A DNA stretch of 64,000 bases, from positions 62,001-126,000 of the forward strand of contig NZ_CP026530.1 in NCBI RefSeq assembly GCF_004006315.1, given 5' to 3'. A program made the translations under genes and the position numbers. The notes beneath the pieces were generated by a model. That model made no database searches. It was not told the DNA's origin and worked only from the letters and a program-made list of their open reading frames with translations. Of this stretch, positions 52,893 to 62,797 are shown in pieces (within the stretch, counting starts at the first letter, position 1; the number at the start of each line of letters is the position of its first letter). Origin of the DNA: Nautilia sp. PV-1 (GTDB taxonomy: Bacteria; Campylobacterota; Campylobacteria; Campylobacterales; Nautiliaceae).

Positions 52893-53576
52893 ATGAAAAT
52901 ATTATTAGTCGAGGATGATAAACAGTTAGGGCGTGCACTTAAAAAAACACTTGAAGCTAAAGGGTATGAAGTTAATCATATTGAAGACGGGGAGGATGCT
53001 TTTAACGATATACTGATTAACGAATACGATGTTTATCTTTTAGATATAAACCTGCCTAAAATAGACGGACTTAAACTTATAAAACTTATAAGACATAAAA
53101 ACAGCGAAGCAATAATCATAATGATTACCGCTTCCGCGGAAATTGAGGATATGGAAAAAGCATACGGCGAAAACCACGACGGATGCGATGAATATATAAA
53201 AAAACCTTTTCACAGCGAAGAACTTCTTCTTAGAATCAATCACTGGCTTAAAGTAAAAAAAGAACAATTTGTAAAAAGTGCGGAAGATCTTCAAAAAATT
53301 ACAATTGACAATATGGATTTTTATTTTGACACGCTTGATCTGTATATAGACGGCGTATTGGCAAATCTTAGAAAAAAAGAAAAAAGACTTCTTGCAATAC
53401 TGCTTAAAAATATAGGCAAAACTGTTTCTAAAGAAGAGATAGTGAGTTATGTGTGGGAAAATGAAAACAGAAAAGAATATCCTTTAAGACAACTAGTAAG
53501 CGAACTTAAAAACAAACTGCCTAAAGACTATATAACCTCCGTAGTCGGAATAGGATACAGATTTGATAAAAAATAA
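52893..53576 (+). CDS. OmpR-family response regulator
   Basis: A 227-residue transcriptional regulator. The receiver domain has ILLVEDDKQLG at the start, phospho-acceptor Asp51 in LLDINLPKIDG and the Lys in IKKPFHSEELL near 104. The winged-helix domain (about residues 130-227) has LRKKEKRLLAILLKNIGKTVSKEEI and VGIGYRF at the end. Its last bases overlap the histidine kinase start, forming a two-component pair. An AAAGGATG ribosome binding site precedes the ATG. Confidence 0.93.
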   Translation: MKILLVEDDKQLGRALKKTLEAKGYEVNHIEDGEDAFNDILINEYDVYLLDINLPKIDGLKLIKLIRHKNSEAIIIMITASAEIEDMEKAYGENHDGCDEYIKKPFHSEELLLRINHWLKVKKEQFVKSAEDLQKITIDNMDFYFDTLDLYIDGVLANLRKKEKRLLAILLKNIGKTVSKEEIVSYVWENENRKEYPLRQLVSELKNKLPKDYITSVVGIGYRFDKK

Positions 53577-55431
53577 AAAGATAACACTTAACAGAGTTAT
53601 TTTTATCTTTTTTATAATAGTTACTATAGTTACTTTTATATTTATATATATACAGTATAACAGTTCTAAAAAAATTTTGGTTCAGAGTTATATAAATAAA
53701 TTTGCTTTTCAGTCTCTTCAGATTAAAGAAAAATTTAAAAATGTTTTTGACAGAGCTTTGTATATTTTCAAAACGCATGAAGAAACAGATGTAGGAAAGC
53801 TTTATTTACTGCCGTTTTTTTATGAAAACGGATATATGGATTTGGATAATGTTGCTAAAGTACTTAATTCGGATATAAAAAAAGGGCATTATGAAATTTT
53901 TATGATAAACAGAAAATATAAAGTTGTCAAAGCCACATATAAACCTGATATCGGTTATGATTTAGGCAAACTTCCTGCTTTTAGAAAAGTTTTAAATGAT
54001 GTTTTTGATGGAAAAGAGGAAATAAATATTTCTAATATTTTTTTAGACATTGCCTCGATGAATCTTAAAAAATATTATCTTATACGTTCTCCGGATAAAA
54101 AATATCTTCTTCAGCTTGCATATGTTGTTGATATTTATAATGACCTTAAGAAAATATATGATTTTGTAAGACCGAGTGTCAAGGATTTGGATATATATTT
54201 TGTAAACAAATATCTGATATATAAAATAAATATGAAAAAAAGATATCAGAAAAAAGCCCCATTGCTTACACTTTATAAAAATTCATATAAAATATTAAAT
54301 GAAATAATCAAATGTGACGAAAGCGGAGAGAATAAAAAGCTTCAGCTTCAGTTTGGAGATAAAAACGCTTTTCTTTTTAAAAAAGTTGTTGATTTGTTTA
54401 AGAAAAACAACAATATCATAAAAAAATTTAATTATGATAAAAACGAACTGGTTATGTATACGTTAATAAATTCCGTTTTTGACCAGACTGACAACAGGGT
54501 TATAATTAAAACCGTTTATGATATAGGAAGTATGAAAAAAGATTTGGATAAACTTTTAAACAATTTGTTTTTGACATTTGCATTCTTAATTTTAATATTT
54601 ATAATGTTATATATACTTATTATTCATCGTGCATCACAGACGATTATCAAACTAGTTAACTATATGAAAAAAAACGAGCCTTGTGAGGACTGCAGTTCTT
54701 TTATTAAAGAAATAGACGAGTTAAAAGAAAGTTATAACTCTTTACATTACAAACTGAATATGGAAATAGAAAAAAATAAAAACCTGCTTGATTTAAACAG
54801 GAGATTTATCGTAGATACCATTCACCAGATAAGAACCCCTCTTAATGTTATTATGCTTAATATGGATTTATTAAAACTTGAAATTCAGAACAAAAACGTT
54901 CAGGATATTATTGAAGAAATAGACGCAGCCGTAGCCATGCTGAACAACTCTTATGAGGATTTGGCTTATTTGTCGTCAAACAATACCGCTATTACTTATA
55001 AACCTTCACATATAAATATTTCACAGGTGTTAAAAGAAAGAGTGCATTTTTTCAATACAATCGCAAAAGTTAACGATAAAAAGCTTATAACGGATATCGA
55101 TGACGACATAGAATATTATATAAACAGAATAGAATTTGAAAGAATAGTGGACAATAATATTTCAAATGCAATTAAATATTCTACGGATGAGGATATATTT
55201 ATAGAATTAAAAAAATATAAAGACAAAATAATTTTAAGATTCAGATCTTATGGAGAGCCGATAAAAGATCCTGAAAAAATATTTGAAAAAAATTACAGGG
55301 AACAGACTCATAAAAGAGGACTTGGCCTGGGACTTAACATTGTTAAAAACATATGCGATAAATATTCAATAAGATATAAAGTTTATTATGAAAATGAAAT
55401 GAATGTATTCGAATACCGGTTTAAAGTTTAA
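53563..55431 (+). CDS. Sensor histidine kinase
   Basis: A 622-residue membrane kinase. A helix at about residues 8-28, a periplasmic sensor region of about 300 residues (likely dCache-type, no motif I can name), a second helix at about 327-352, then a HisKA domain with His421 in DTIHQIRTPLNVI and an ATPase domain with NNISNAIKYS (N-box) and KRGLGLGLNIVKNICDKY (G-box). The start is TTG at 53563 with AGGA, inside the end of the response regulator gene. The signal is unknown. Confidence 0.9.
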   Translation: MIKNKKITLNRVIFIFFIIVTIVTFIFIYIQYNSSKKILVQSYINKFAFQSLQIKEKFKNVFDRALYIFKTHEETDVGKLYLLPFFYENGYMDLDNVAKVLNSDIKKGHYEIFMINRKYKVVKATYKPDIGYDLGKLPAFRKVLNDVFDGKEEINISNIFLDIASMNLKKYYLIRSPDKKYLLQLAYVVDIYNDLKKIYDFVRPSVKDLDIYFVNKYLIYKINMKKRYQKKAPLLTLYKNSYKILNEIIKCDESGENKKLQLQFGDKNAFLFKKVVDLFKKNNNIIKKFNYDKNELVMYTLINSVFDQTDNRVIIKTVYDIGSMKKDLDKLLNNLFLTFAFLILIFIMLYILIIHRASQTIIKLVNYMKKNEPCEDCSSFIKEIDELKESYNSLHYKLNMEIEKNKNLLDLNRRFIVDTIHQIRTPLNVIMLNMDLLKLEIQNKNVQDIIEEIDAAVAMLNNSYEDLAYLSSNNTAITYKPSHINISQVLKERVHFFNTIAKVNDKKLITDIDDDIEYYINRIEFERIVDNNISNAIKYSTDEDIFIELKKYKDKIILRFRSYGEPIKDPEKIFEKNYREQTHKRGLGLGLNIVKNICDKYSIRYKVYYENEMNVFEYRFKV

Positions 55432-55445
55432 TATGTTAATTTTGA

Positions 55446-55451
55446 TACAAT
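55446..55451 (+). promoter_or_regulatory. -10 box for maf
   Basis: TACAAT 19 bases before the maf ATG at 55471. Confidence 0.45.
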
Positions 55452-55470
55452 TTCAATAAAAAAGGTTCAT

Positions 55471-56025
55471 ATGATACTATGCAGTTCTTCTCCGACAAGA
55501 GCAAAATTATTAAAACGCGCAGGTGTGAAATTTATACAAAAAAGCTGCAGTTTTGACGAGGAAAGCATAGTTAGCGAAGATCCTTATGAGTTTGTGTCTG
55601 TAGCAAGTTTAGGAAAATTTAAAGCATGTATAGAATGCTTTAAAAATGAAGATATTGTAGCGGCTGACACCGTGGTTACGGGCAGTAAAGAGATTTTAAG
55701 AAAAGCTAAATCCCGTGAAGACGCTAAAAATATTTTATTAAAACAAAGCGGCAGAGAAATAAGAATAGTAACTTCTATGTGGGTTAAATATAACGGAAGA
55801 ATTTTTTCGAGACTTGATGAAACTGTTTATGAATTTGAAGAGTTTGACCAAAAAGACCTGGAGAAATATCTTGATTCCGGAGAATGGCAGGGGAAAGCGG
55901 GAGCCTGTATGGTAGAAGGATTTTGTAAAAAGTATATTAAAAACGTTAAAGGTTATGAATCAACGGCTATGGGGCTTTGCGTAGAGGAATTATTAAAAAT
56001 TATAGGAGTGGAAAATGTTAATTAG
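55471..56025 (+). CDS. maf: Maf-family nucleotide pyrophosphatase
   Basis: A 184-residue housecleaning nucleotidase that hydrolyses non-canonical dTTP/UTP-type nucleotides. It opens MILCSSSPTRAKLLKRAGVKF, with the acidic DIVAADTVVTGS near residue 67 and SGEWQGKAGACMVEGFCKKYIKNVKGYESTAMGL near 131. Some Maf proteins affect septum formation. It overlaps the following gene by 11 bases. Confidence 0.92.
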   Translation: MILCSSSPTRAKLLKRAGVKFIQKSCSFDEESIVSEDPYEFVSVASLGKFKACIECFKNEDIVAADTVVTGSKEILRKAKSREDAKNILLKQSGREIRIVTSMWVKYNGRIFSRLDETVYEFEEFDQKDLEKYLDSGEWQGKAGACMVEGFCKKYIKNVKGYESTAMGLCVEELLKIIGVENVN

Positions 56026-56911
56026 GGAAATTCAGGAATTTCAAAAAATAAGAAAAGATGCAAGGGCGTATTTTTGTTATCTGTTTCAGAGAAATCTTCC
56101 AAACAGACTTCCGAATATAGGAATTGACGTTGTATATGAAGGGCTTGAAAGAATAGTTCACGAACTTCCTGGGGCAAATGCGGCATATATTTTGGATGCG
56201 GCAGGAAAACAGATCAGTAAAATGATTACTGTGAAAGAAAAATATAAAGATTTTCAGGTTGAATTTAATCAGTCCAACAGAACATATTTTTATAAAGCCG
56301 TAAAAGAAAAAAAATGTATTTTGACTGATCCGTACCCTAGTCTTATCGGCGGAGAAATGGTTGTAAGTGCGGCAATGCCTATTTTTAATGATAAAGGCGA
56401 GCTTTTATATGTGGCTGTAATAGATCTTCCTATTGAAGAGATACTTAAATTTGTGCATCATGAAAAGGGTGATACATGGGCGCATAATTTTAATAGGGTT
56501 GTTTACGGTATTTTTGCAGGGGCGTTATTTGCTATTTGTGTACTTTTATTTATAGACGGAATTAAAATGTTTTTTACGTATACGATTAACAATATAGACG
56601 TAAAAAAAATGTTTGAATCTACTATTTTAATTACTCTGTCGCTTGCACTTTTCGATTTGGTCAAAACGCTTCTTTTTGAAGAAGTTATAGGAGAAAAAGA
56701 GGACCATCCGTTTGCAATACACAAAACTATGATTAAGTTTTTGGGAAGCATTGTAATCGCGCTTGCTATTGAAGGTTTGATGCTGGTATTTAAATTTGCG
56801 ATGATAGCGCCTCAAAAATTAATGTACGCAGCTATGCTTTTAGCTGCTGTAACATTTTTATTAATAGGATTGGCATATTATATGAAGAACGTGGGTAAAG
56901 ACATTAAATAA
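56015..56911 (+). CDS. PDC/Cache-like sensory membrane protein without an output domain
   Basis: A 298-residue protein. Residues about 20-150 resemble a PDC/Cache-type sensory domain (GANAAYILDAAGKQISKM and MPIFNDKGELLYVAVIDLP), then four hydrophobic helices follow (about 162-182, 210-226, 240-262, 270-290). There is no signal peptide, so the sensor part may be cytoplasmic. No catalytic domain is present. It is coupled to maf and may work with a partner; function unknown. Confidence 0.7.
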   Translation: MLIREIQEFQKIRKDARAYFCYLFQRNLPNRLPNIGIDVVYEGLERIVHELPGANAAYILDAAGKQISKMITVKEKYKDFQVEFNQSNRTYFYKAVKEKKCILTDPYPSLIGGEMVVSAAMPIFNDKGELLYVAVIDLPIEEILKFVHHEKGDTWAHNFNRVVYGIFAGALFAICVLLFIDGIKMFFTYTINNIDVKKMFESTILITLSLALFDLVKTLLFEEVIGEKEDHPFAIHKTMIKFLGSIVIALAIEGLMLVFKFAMIAPQKLMYAAMLLAAVTFLLIGLAYYMKNVGKDIK

Positions 56912-56938
56912 TTGAGAATTGAGAATGGAGAATTGATA
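56911..56938 (+). repeat. Tandem heptamer repeat supplying the hisH ribosome binding site
   Basis: Four 7-base units, ATTGAGA, ATTGAGA, ATGGAGA, ATTGATA, ending directly at the hisH ATG. The third unit gives GGAG 8 bases before the start. Similar GAGAATT words occur at 30655-30735. Confidence 0.6.
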
Positions 56939-57547
56939 ATGAAGATTGGTATTGTTGATTACAATATGGGTAATCTTGCAAGTGTAAGCAACGCTTTTCA
57001 AAAAATAGGCGCCGATGCTGAAATTGTAAAAGATGCAGATAAATTAAAAAATTACGATAAACTTGTTTTTCCGGGTGTCGGAGCGTTTGGAGACGCAATG
57101 GAGCATTTAAGGAATACTAATCTTGATGAAGCTATGAAAGAATTTGTTAAAAGCGGGAAGTATGTTATAGGAGTGTGCCTAGGGATGCAGCTTCTGTTTG
57201 AAAGCAGTGAAGAATTTGGTACGCATGAAGGGTTGGGAATCATACCCGGAAGCGTTGTCAGGTTTGATAAAAAAATAGAAAGCACACATAAAGTTCCGCA
57301 TATGGGCTGGAATAAAATGTTTTTTGCAAAAAAAACTCCCCTTTTTGAAACTTTGAATAATCCTTATTTGTATTTTGTCCATTCATATCATGCTGTGTGT
57401 GATGAAAAGTATATAATAGGCAAAACATTATACGGTTATGAATTTGTCAGTGCGGTTAACAAGGACAATGTTTTCGGTTTTCAGCCGCATCCTGAAAAAA
57501 GCCATAGCGCAGGGCTTAAAATTTTAGAAAATTTTGTAAAACTATAA
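56939..57547 (+). CDS. hisH: Imidazole glycerol phosphate synthase, glutaminase subunit
   Basis: Supplies ammonia to HisF in histidine synthesis. The 202 residues have the class I glutaminase triad: Cys in GVCLGMQLLF near residue 80, His and Glu in FQPHPEKSHSAG near 181-183, and an oxyanion segment GVGAFGDAM. The ATG at 56939 is chosen over an in-frame ATG 9 codons upstream, which sits inside the tandem repeat. hisA follows after 9 bases; hisF is not nearby. Confidence 0.95.
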   Translation: MKIGIVDYNMGNLASVSNAFQKIGADAEIVKDADKLKNYDKLVFPGVGAFGDAMEHLRNTNLDEAMKEFVKSGKYVIGVCLGMQLLFESSEEFGTHEGLGIIPGSVVRFDKKIESTHKVPHMGWNKMFFAKKTPLFETLNNPYLYFVHSYHAVCDEKYIIGKTLYGYEFVSAVNKDNVFGFQPHPEKSHSAGLKILENFVKL

Positions 57548-57556
57548 GGAGAATAA

Positions 57557-58261
57557 ATGACAATATTTCCGGCGATAGATTTAAAAGACGGTCAGGCGGT
57601 CAGACTGACAAAAGGTTTAATGGACAGTGCAAAAGTATACAGCAGCGAACCTTATGAACTTGCAAAAAGATTTGAAGAAATGGGGGCAGAGTGGCTTCAT
57701 ATCGTAGATTTAAACGGTGCGTTTGCGGGAGAGCCGAAAAATATCGAACAGATAGAAAAAATAAGAAAAAATACTAATCTTAAAATTCAGCTTGGCGGCG
57801 GAATCAGAGATGAAAAAACTATAAAAAGATATCTTGATCTTGGAATAAACAGACTGATTTTAGGAAGTATAGCGGCAAAAAATCCTCAATTAGTTTCCGA
57901 ACTTGCCGATAATTATCCAATAGCCGTAGGAATAGACGCAAAAGACGGATTTGTTGCTATAGACGGATGGGACAAGACGGAGGGTATAAAAGCTGTCGAA
58001 CTTGCCAAAATGTATGAAAATTCTAAAATAGAGTGTATAATTGCAACAGATATTTCTAAAGACGGCACGCTAAGCGGTCTTAATATCGATTTTATACTTG
58101 ATATAGGTAAAGCCAGTAAAAAGCCCGTAATTGCGAGCGGAGGAGTTGCAAGCGAAGACGATATAAAAAAAGTAAAAGAGAATAATATATACGGTGTTAT
58201 AATAGGAAAAGCTTTTTATGAAGGCAAGATAGATTTAGAAAAAATTTTAAAGGAGTATTAA
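57557..58261 (+). CDS. hisA: Phosphoribosylformimino-5-aminoimidazole carboxamide ribotide isomerase
   Basis: TIM-barrel isomerase of histidine synthesis. The 234 residues begin [17 protein letters not shown] with the catalytic Asp, and have [11 protein letters not shown] near 77 and [12 protein letters not shown] near 162 with the second Asp, then [19 protein letters not shown] precedes the ATG. The stop overlaps the cheY start. Confidence 0.95.
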   Translation: MTIFPAIDLKDGQAVRLTKGLMDSAKVYSSEPYELAKRFEEMGAEWLHIVDLNGAFAGEPKNIEQIEKIRKNTNLKIQLGGGIRDEKTIKRYLDLGINRLILGSIAAKNPQLVSELADNYPIAVGIDAKDGFVAIDGWDKTEGIKAVELAKMYENSKIECIIATDISKDGTLSGLNIDFILDIGKASKKPVIASGGVASEDDIKKVKENNIYGVIIGKAFYEGKIDLEKILKEY

Positions 58262-58632
58262 TGGGAAAAATATTAGTAGTTGACGACTCTTCAACAATGA
58301 GAAGAATAATAGTAAATACTCTGGCCAGACTTGGGTTTAAAGACACTATCCAAGCGGCTGACGGAGTTGAGGCATGGGAAGCATATCAGAAAGAAAAAGA
58401 CAACATAGACGCAATTATTACCGACTGGAATATGCCTAATATGAACGGACTGGAGTTTGTAATTAAAGTAAGAGAAGTTGATAAAGAAACTCCTATTATT
58501 ATGGTTACTACAGAAGGCGGTAAAAAAGAAGTTATTACTGCTCTTAAAGCCGGAGTGAACAACTATATTGTTAAACCTTTTACACCTCAGGTATTAAAAG
58601 AAAAACTTGAAGCGGTACTTGGAAGCAAATGA
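58261..58632 (+). CDS. cheY: Chemotaxis response regulator CheY
   Basis: A 123-residue single-domain receiver that binds the flagellar switch when phosphorylated. Asp8 and Asp9 in VVDDSSTMRR, the phospho-acceptor Asp55 in ITDWNMPNMNG, Thr83/84 and Lys105 in IVKPFTPQ are all in place. It overlaps hisA before it and prmA after it (ATGA). The order cheY-prmA-ftsH is, from memory, conserved in Campylobacter. Confidence 0.94.
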   Translation: MGKILVVDDSSTMRRIIVNTLARLGFKDTIQAADGVEAWEAYQKEKDNIDAIITDWNMPNMNGLEFVIKVREVDKETPIIMVTTEGGKKEVITALKAGVNNYIVKPFTPQVLKEKLEAVLGSK

Positions 58633-59453
58633 CAGATAAATATTATGAATTAAGTGTCAATGTTTCATCTTTTAAAGATGAAATAGAAAATTTTTTAATG
58701 GAAAGATTTTTTAACGGGATTGAAGAAAGAAACAATACTCTTATATTAAGAAGCGAAGATAAATTTGAAGATTTAATTAAAGAACTTGAAGAATACGTAA
58801 AAGCTTTGGAAGAAATATTTAATACCAAAATAGATTTAAAAATAGATATTAAAGAAAAATCAAATCAGGACTGGATTAAAACATATCAGGAATCGGTAAA
58901 ACCTGTTGAAATAGAAGAATTTTATATACATCCTAGCTGGTATGAACCGAAAAAAGACAAAATAAATATTTTGATAGATCCCGCACTGGCTTTTGGCAGC
59001 GGACATCATGAGACTACAAGAAGCTGTGTAAAAGCTATAAAAAGATATGTTAAAAACGGGGACACCCTGCTTGATGTAGGATGCGGAAGCGGTATATTAG
59101 GAATCGTGGCAAGCAAGCTCGGAGCAAAAGTTGACGCGTGCGACACCGACCCTCTGGCAGTGGAGAGCACAAAAGAAAATTTTGAACTGAATAATGCCGA
59201 ATATAAGAACATATGGCAGGGAAGTGCTGGTAATACGGATAAAAAATATGATGTGGTAGTGGCAAATATTATAGCGGATGTATTAATATTTATTGCAAAA
59301 GAGTTAAAAGAAAAAGTTAATAGTTATTTAATTTTATCGGGTATAATAGACAAATATAAAGATAAAGTGCTTAAAAAATATTTAGATGAATTTGCACTAG
59401 TTGAAGAAATCCCTGAAAACGAATGGGTAACATTAATTTTAAAAAGGAAATAG
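58629..59453 (+). CDS. prmA: Ribosomal protein L11 methyltransferase
   Basis: Trimethylates ribosomal protein L11. The 274 residues contain an N-terminal substrate domain and a class I methyltransferase with DPALAFGSGHHETTRSCVKAI near residue 118 and the SAM motif LLDVGCGSGILGI near 143, then CDTDPLAVE and the NPPY-like VVANIIADVL near 211. ftsH starts right after its stop. Confidence 0.94.
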   Translation: MTDKYYELSVNVSSFKDEIENFLMERFFNGIEERNNTLILRSEDKFEDLIKELEEYVKALEEIFNTKIDLKIDIKEKSNQDWIKTYQESVKPVEIEEFYIHPSWYEPKKDKINILIDPALAFGSGHHETTRSCVKAIKRYVKNGDTLLDVGCGSGILGIVASKLGAKVDACDTDPLAVESTKENFELNNAEYKNIWQGSAGNTDKKYDVVVANIIADVLIFIAKELKEKVNSYLILSGIIDKYKDKVLKKYLDEFALVEEIPENEWVTLILKRK

Positions 59454-61364
59454 ATGGCAAATAAAAAGAACGACGATAATAATTTTTTTAATAAAAACCC
59501 CTTAATACTGTTTATTATTTTTGCTTTGGTTATTGTAGTTATATTTAGAAGCATAGCTCCTAGTGCAACAGGCGAAGTAAGTGCGATAGTTAACGGTAAT
59601 CAGCCGGTAATGCATCTGACGTATTCGGATATTAAAAAACTGGCAAAAGAAAAAAAACTTGAATATGTAGCGATAGGCAAAACTATAATTAAAGCAAAAC
59701 TGAAAGACGGAGCGGTTGTAACTGTTCAAAAAGTTCCGGGTGACACTACATTGATTCCGATTTTGGATAAAAACAATATACCATACGGGGCAATTAACGA
59801 GAGCAACTGGCTTAACGATCTGATATTCGGATGGATTATTCCTATATTCATATTTTTTGCAATATGGATGTTTCTGGCAAGCCGTATGCAAAAAGGTATG
59901 GGAGGAGTTTTAGGAGTCGGAAGCGCTAAAGGACTTATAAAAAGTGAAAAACCAAATGTAAAATTCAGCGATGTGGCAGGAAACGACGAAGCAAAAGAAG
60001 AAGTAGTCGAAATCGTCGATTTTCTAAAAAATCCGGAAAGATATATAGAACTCGGTGCAAAAATTCCCAAGGGTGTGTTATTAGTAGGGCCTCCTGGTAC
60101 TGGTAAAACACTTCTTGCAAAAGCGGTTGCTGGGGAAGCGGATGTTCCGTTTTTTGCGGTAAGCGGGAGCAGTTTTATAGAAATGTTTGTCGGTGTCGGT
60201 GCGGCAAGGGTTAGAGACCTGTTTAACCAGGCTAAAAAAGAAGCGCCTAGTATTATATTTATAGATGAAATAGATGCTATAGGTAAAAGTAGAGCCGCAG
60301 GCGGTATGATGGGCGGAAATGACGAAAGAGAACAGACCCTCAATCAGCTGTTGGCGGAAATGGACGGATTTGATTCAAACGAGCCTGTAATAGTACTTGC
60401 AGCTACAAACAGACCAGAAGTTTTGGATCCTGCACTTCTCAGACCAGGAAGATTCGACAGACAGGTGCTGGTAGATAAGCCTGATTTTGAAGGAAGAGTG
60501 CAGATTCTTGAAGTGCATATCAAAAAAATCAAAGCCGGAAAAGACGTTGATTTAAAAGAAATAGCAAAAATGACTGCGGGACTTGCGGGTGCGGATTTGG
60601 CTAATATTGTTAACGAAGCTGCGCTTCTTGCCGGTAGAAAAGGAAAAAAAGAAGTAAACCAGGAAGAATTTGTAGAAGCCGTTGAAAGACAGATAGCCGG
60701 ACTTGAGAAAAAAAGCAGACGTCTAAACGAAAAAGACAAAAAAATTGTCGCATATCATGAAAGCGGCCATGCCGTTATTGCGGAGATTACACCGAAAGCC
60801 AGAAAAGTAAAAAAAGTTTCAATAGTGCCAAGAGGTCTTGCGGCTTTAGGTTATACACTGAATCTGCCGGAAGAAGACAAATATTTAATGCAAAAAAGCG
60901 AGCTTTTGGCGGAAGTAGATACACTGCTCGGAGGACGTGCGGCCGAAGAAGTGTTTATAGGTGAAATTTCTACCGGTGCCGGAAACGACCTTGAAAGAGC
61001 TACAGATATATTAAAATCAATGGTTATGATATACGGTATGACGGAAGTGGCCGGACTTATGGTGCTTGAAAAACAGTCAAACAAATTTTTAGGCGGAGGA
61101 TTTGCGCAAAACAGGGACTATTCTGAAAAAATGCAGGAAGAAGTCGACAGTTTTATTAAAAAAACACTTGAAGAGAGATATACTCACGTTAAAAACAAAC
61201 TGAAAGAATATAAGCCGGTAATAGAAAAAATGGTTAAAGAGCTTTATGAAAAAGAAGTTATAGAAGGCAGTGTGGTAAGAGAATTTATAAAAGAGTTTGA
61301 AAATCCTGAAAAACAGGATGAAGAACCTAACAGGGAGGAAAATGAAAACGGAAATAATTCTTAA
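59454..61364 (+). CDS. ftsH: ATP-dependent zinc metalloprotease FtsH
   Basis: Membrane-bound AAA+ protease for quality control. The 636 residues have two N-terminal helices (about 15-31 and 125-143) around a periplasmic segment, an AAA+ domain with GPPGTGKT near 211, [11 protein letters not shown] near 263 and the second region of homology [17 protein letters not shown] near 321, and a zinc site HESGH at 435-439. It lies between prmA and psd; the psd start is inside its 3' end. Confidence 0.97.
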   Translation: MANKKNDDNNFFNKNPLILFIIFALVIVVIFRSIAPSATGEVSAIVNGNQPVMHLTYSDIKKLAKEKKLEYVAIGKTIIKAKLKDGAVVTVQKVPGDTTLIPILDKNNIPYGAINESNWLNDLIFGWIIPIFIFFAIWMFLASRMQKGMGGVLGVGSAKGLIKSEKPNVKFSDVAGNDEAKEEVVEIVDFLKNPERYIELGAKIPKGVLLVGPPGTGKTLLAKAVAGEADVPFFAVSGSSFIEMFVGVGAARVRDLFNQAKKEAPSIIFIDEIDAIGKSRAAGGMMGGNDEREQTLNQLLAEMDGFDSNEPVIVLAATNRPEVLDPALLRPGRFDRQVLVDKPDFEGRVQILEVHIKKIKAGKDVDLKEIAKMTAGLAGADLANIVNEAALLAGRKGKKEVNQEEFVEAVERQIAGLEKKSRRLNEKDKKIVAYHESGHAVIAEITPKARKVKKVSIVPRGLAALGYTLNLPEEDKYLMQKSELLAEVDTLLGGRAAEEVFIGEISTGAGNDLERATDILKSMVMIYGMTEVAGLMVLEKQSNKFLGGGFAQNRDYSEKMQEEVDSFIKKTLEERYTHVKNKLKEYKPVIEKMVKELYEKEVIEGSVVREFIKEFENPEKQDEEPNREENENGNNS

Positions 61365-61980
61365 AGAAGGTTATCCGTTTATATTTGTAAGCGGAGGGCT
61401 TTTTTTTATCTCTTTAGTTTTTAAATTCGCTCTGTTCTGGCAGATACTTTTTTTTGTCTTTTTTGCTTTTTTTGTATTTTTTTTCAGGAATCCGGAAAGA
61501 GTTCCCGAAGATACCAGCAAAGGCGCCGTAATATCTCCAAGTGACGGTGAAATCATTGAAATTGTGGAAACAAAAGCGCCTTTAACAGGTGAAAATATGA
61601 TAAAAATATCAATAAAACTTTCACTCTTTGACGTACATGTTCAAAGAAGCCCGATTGAGGGTGAGATTACTGCAAAAGAGTATATTCACGGGCTGTTTTT
61701 GTCTTTAAGTGATAAAAAGGCAAGCGAGCTTAATGAACAAAACAGAGTGCTTTTTTCAAACGCATCAAAAGTCGTAGTCAATCAGATTGCTGGATTTATA
61801 ACAAGAAGAATAGTGGATTTCGGCAAATTCGGGAGAGTTTCTTTAGGTGAAAGATACGGAATGATAATGTTCGGAAGCCAGGTTGATTTATATCTGCCTA
61901 AAAATACAAAAATAAAAGTTACCGAATTTCAAAAAGTAAAAGCCGGAGAAAGTTTAATAGGATTTTTGAATGAAAGTTAA
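61342..61980 (+). CDS. psd: Phosphatidylserine decarboxylase
   Basis: Converts phosphatidylserine to phosphatidylethanolamine at the membrane. The 212 residues have two hydrophobic helices near the N-terminus, the [10 protein letters not shown] motif near 71, [13 protein letters not shown] near 99 with its His, and the self-cleavage site GSQVD near 180 that yields the pyruvoyl group. The ATG at 61342 with GGGAGG is chosen over an open frame 15 codons upstream that lies fully inside ftsH. pssA follows, overlapping its end. Confidence 0.93.
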   Translation: MKTEIILKEGYPFIFVSGGLFFISLVFKFALFWQILFFVFFAFFVFFFRNPERVPEDTSKGAVISPSDGEIIEIVETKAPLTGENMIKISIKLSLFDVHVQRSPIEGEITAKEYIHGLFLSLSDKKASELNEQNRVLFSNASKVVVNQIAGFITRRIVDFGKFGRVSLGERYGMIMFGSQVDLYLPKNTKIKVTEFQKVKAGESLIGFLNES

Positions 61981-62677
61981 GTTTGCATATTTAATACCTA
62001 ATTTTTTTACCGCGTTAAGCGTATTTTTCGGGATAATGAGCATTATTGCCTCATCACAAGGAAAATTTGAAAAAGCGTTTATTTATATTGTTTTCAGTCT
62101 TATTGCGGACGGTCTTGACGGAAGAGTCGCGAGACTTACAAACACGACGAGTAAATTCGGAGTGGAATTTGATTCTTTAGCAGATATTGTTGCGTTCGGA
62201 ACGGCTCCTGCAATGTTTTTATTTTTTGCTATAGGCGAGCATTATGGAAGATTCGGAGCATTAGTGAGCGGGCTTTATGTTGTTTTCGGAGCTATAAGAC
62301 TTGCAAGGTTTAACGTTACCACAAACGAAAATGACCCGAGATATTTTATCGGACTGCCGATTCCTACGGCTGCAGTTGTTTTGGGCAGCTGGATAATGCT
62401 TGATGTTAAATATCAAAGCAATTTCGATATTGCTATTTTGATAGGCGCTCTGTTTTTGAGCTTTTTGATGGTAAGCAATTTCAGATATCCTAGTTTTAAA
62501 AAAATAGATTTAAATAAAAACGTTGCATTAAAAGTACTGATAATAATCATAATATTAGCGTCATTTATTTACCTATATCCGGTAGAAGCGTTATCCGCTA
62601 TATTAACGGTATATGCATTTTACGGTTTTTTCAGGGGAATAAGAGGATATATAAAAGTGATGAAATCTAAACGATAA
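61970..62677 (+). CDS. pssA: CDP-diacylglycerol-serine O-phosphatidyltransferase
   Basis: Makes phosphatidylserine, the substrate of Psd. The 235 residues form a CDP-alcohol phosphotransferase with the motif DGLDGRVARLTNTTSKFGVEFDSLAD near residue 44, carrying the DG-AR-G-D-D spacing, and about six to eight helices. It overlaps psd, so the two consecutive steps of phosphatidylethanolamine synthesis are coupled. Confidence 0.95.
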   Translation: MKVKFAYLIPNFFTALSVFFGIMSIIASSQGKFEKAFIYIVFSLIADGLDGRVARLTNTTSKFGVEFDSLADIVAFGTAPAMFLFFAIGEHYGRFGALVSGLYVVFGAIRLARFNVTTNENDPRYFIGLPIPTAAVVLGSWIMLDVKYQSNFDIAILIGALFLSFLMVSNFRYPSFKKIDLNKNVALKVLIIIIILASFIYLYPVEALSAILTVYAFYGFFRGIRGYIKVMKSKR

Positions 62678-62687
62678 TTTTTTTCCA

Positions 62688-62716
62688 TTGACAAAAAATT
62701 AAATTTAAAGTACAAT
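62688..62716 (+). promoter_or_regulatory. Near-consensus promoter upstream of leuA
   Basis: TTGACA, 17 bases, TACAAT. It would give a leader of about 75 bases. A second, closer -10 box lies at 62766. Confidence 0.65.
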
Positions 62717-62765
62717 ACCAAACAGGTTATACACGGTTAATTAAGTAATTATTACTGCAAATTGG

Positions 62766-62771
62766 TATAAT
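62766..62771 (+). promoter_or_regulatory. Proximal -10 box for leuA
   Basis: TATAAT preceded by TGG, 26 bases before the ATG at 62798. leuA thus appears to have two possible start sites. Confidence 0.5.
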
Positions 62772-62797
62772 TTCATATTATTTATAAAGGATATTTT

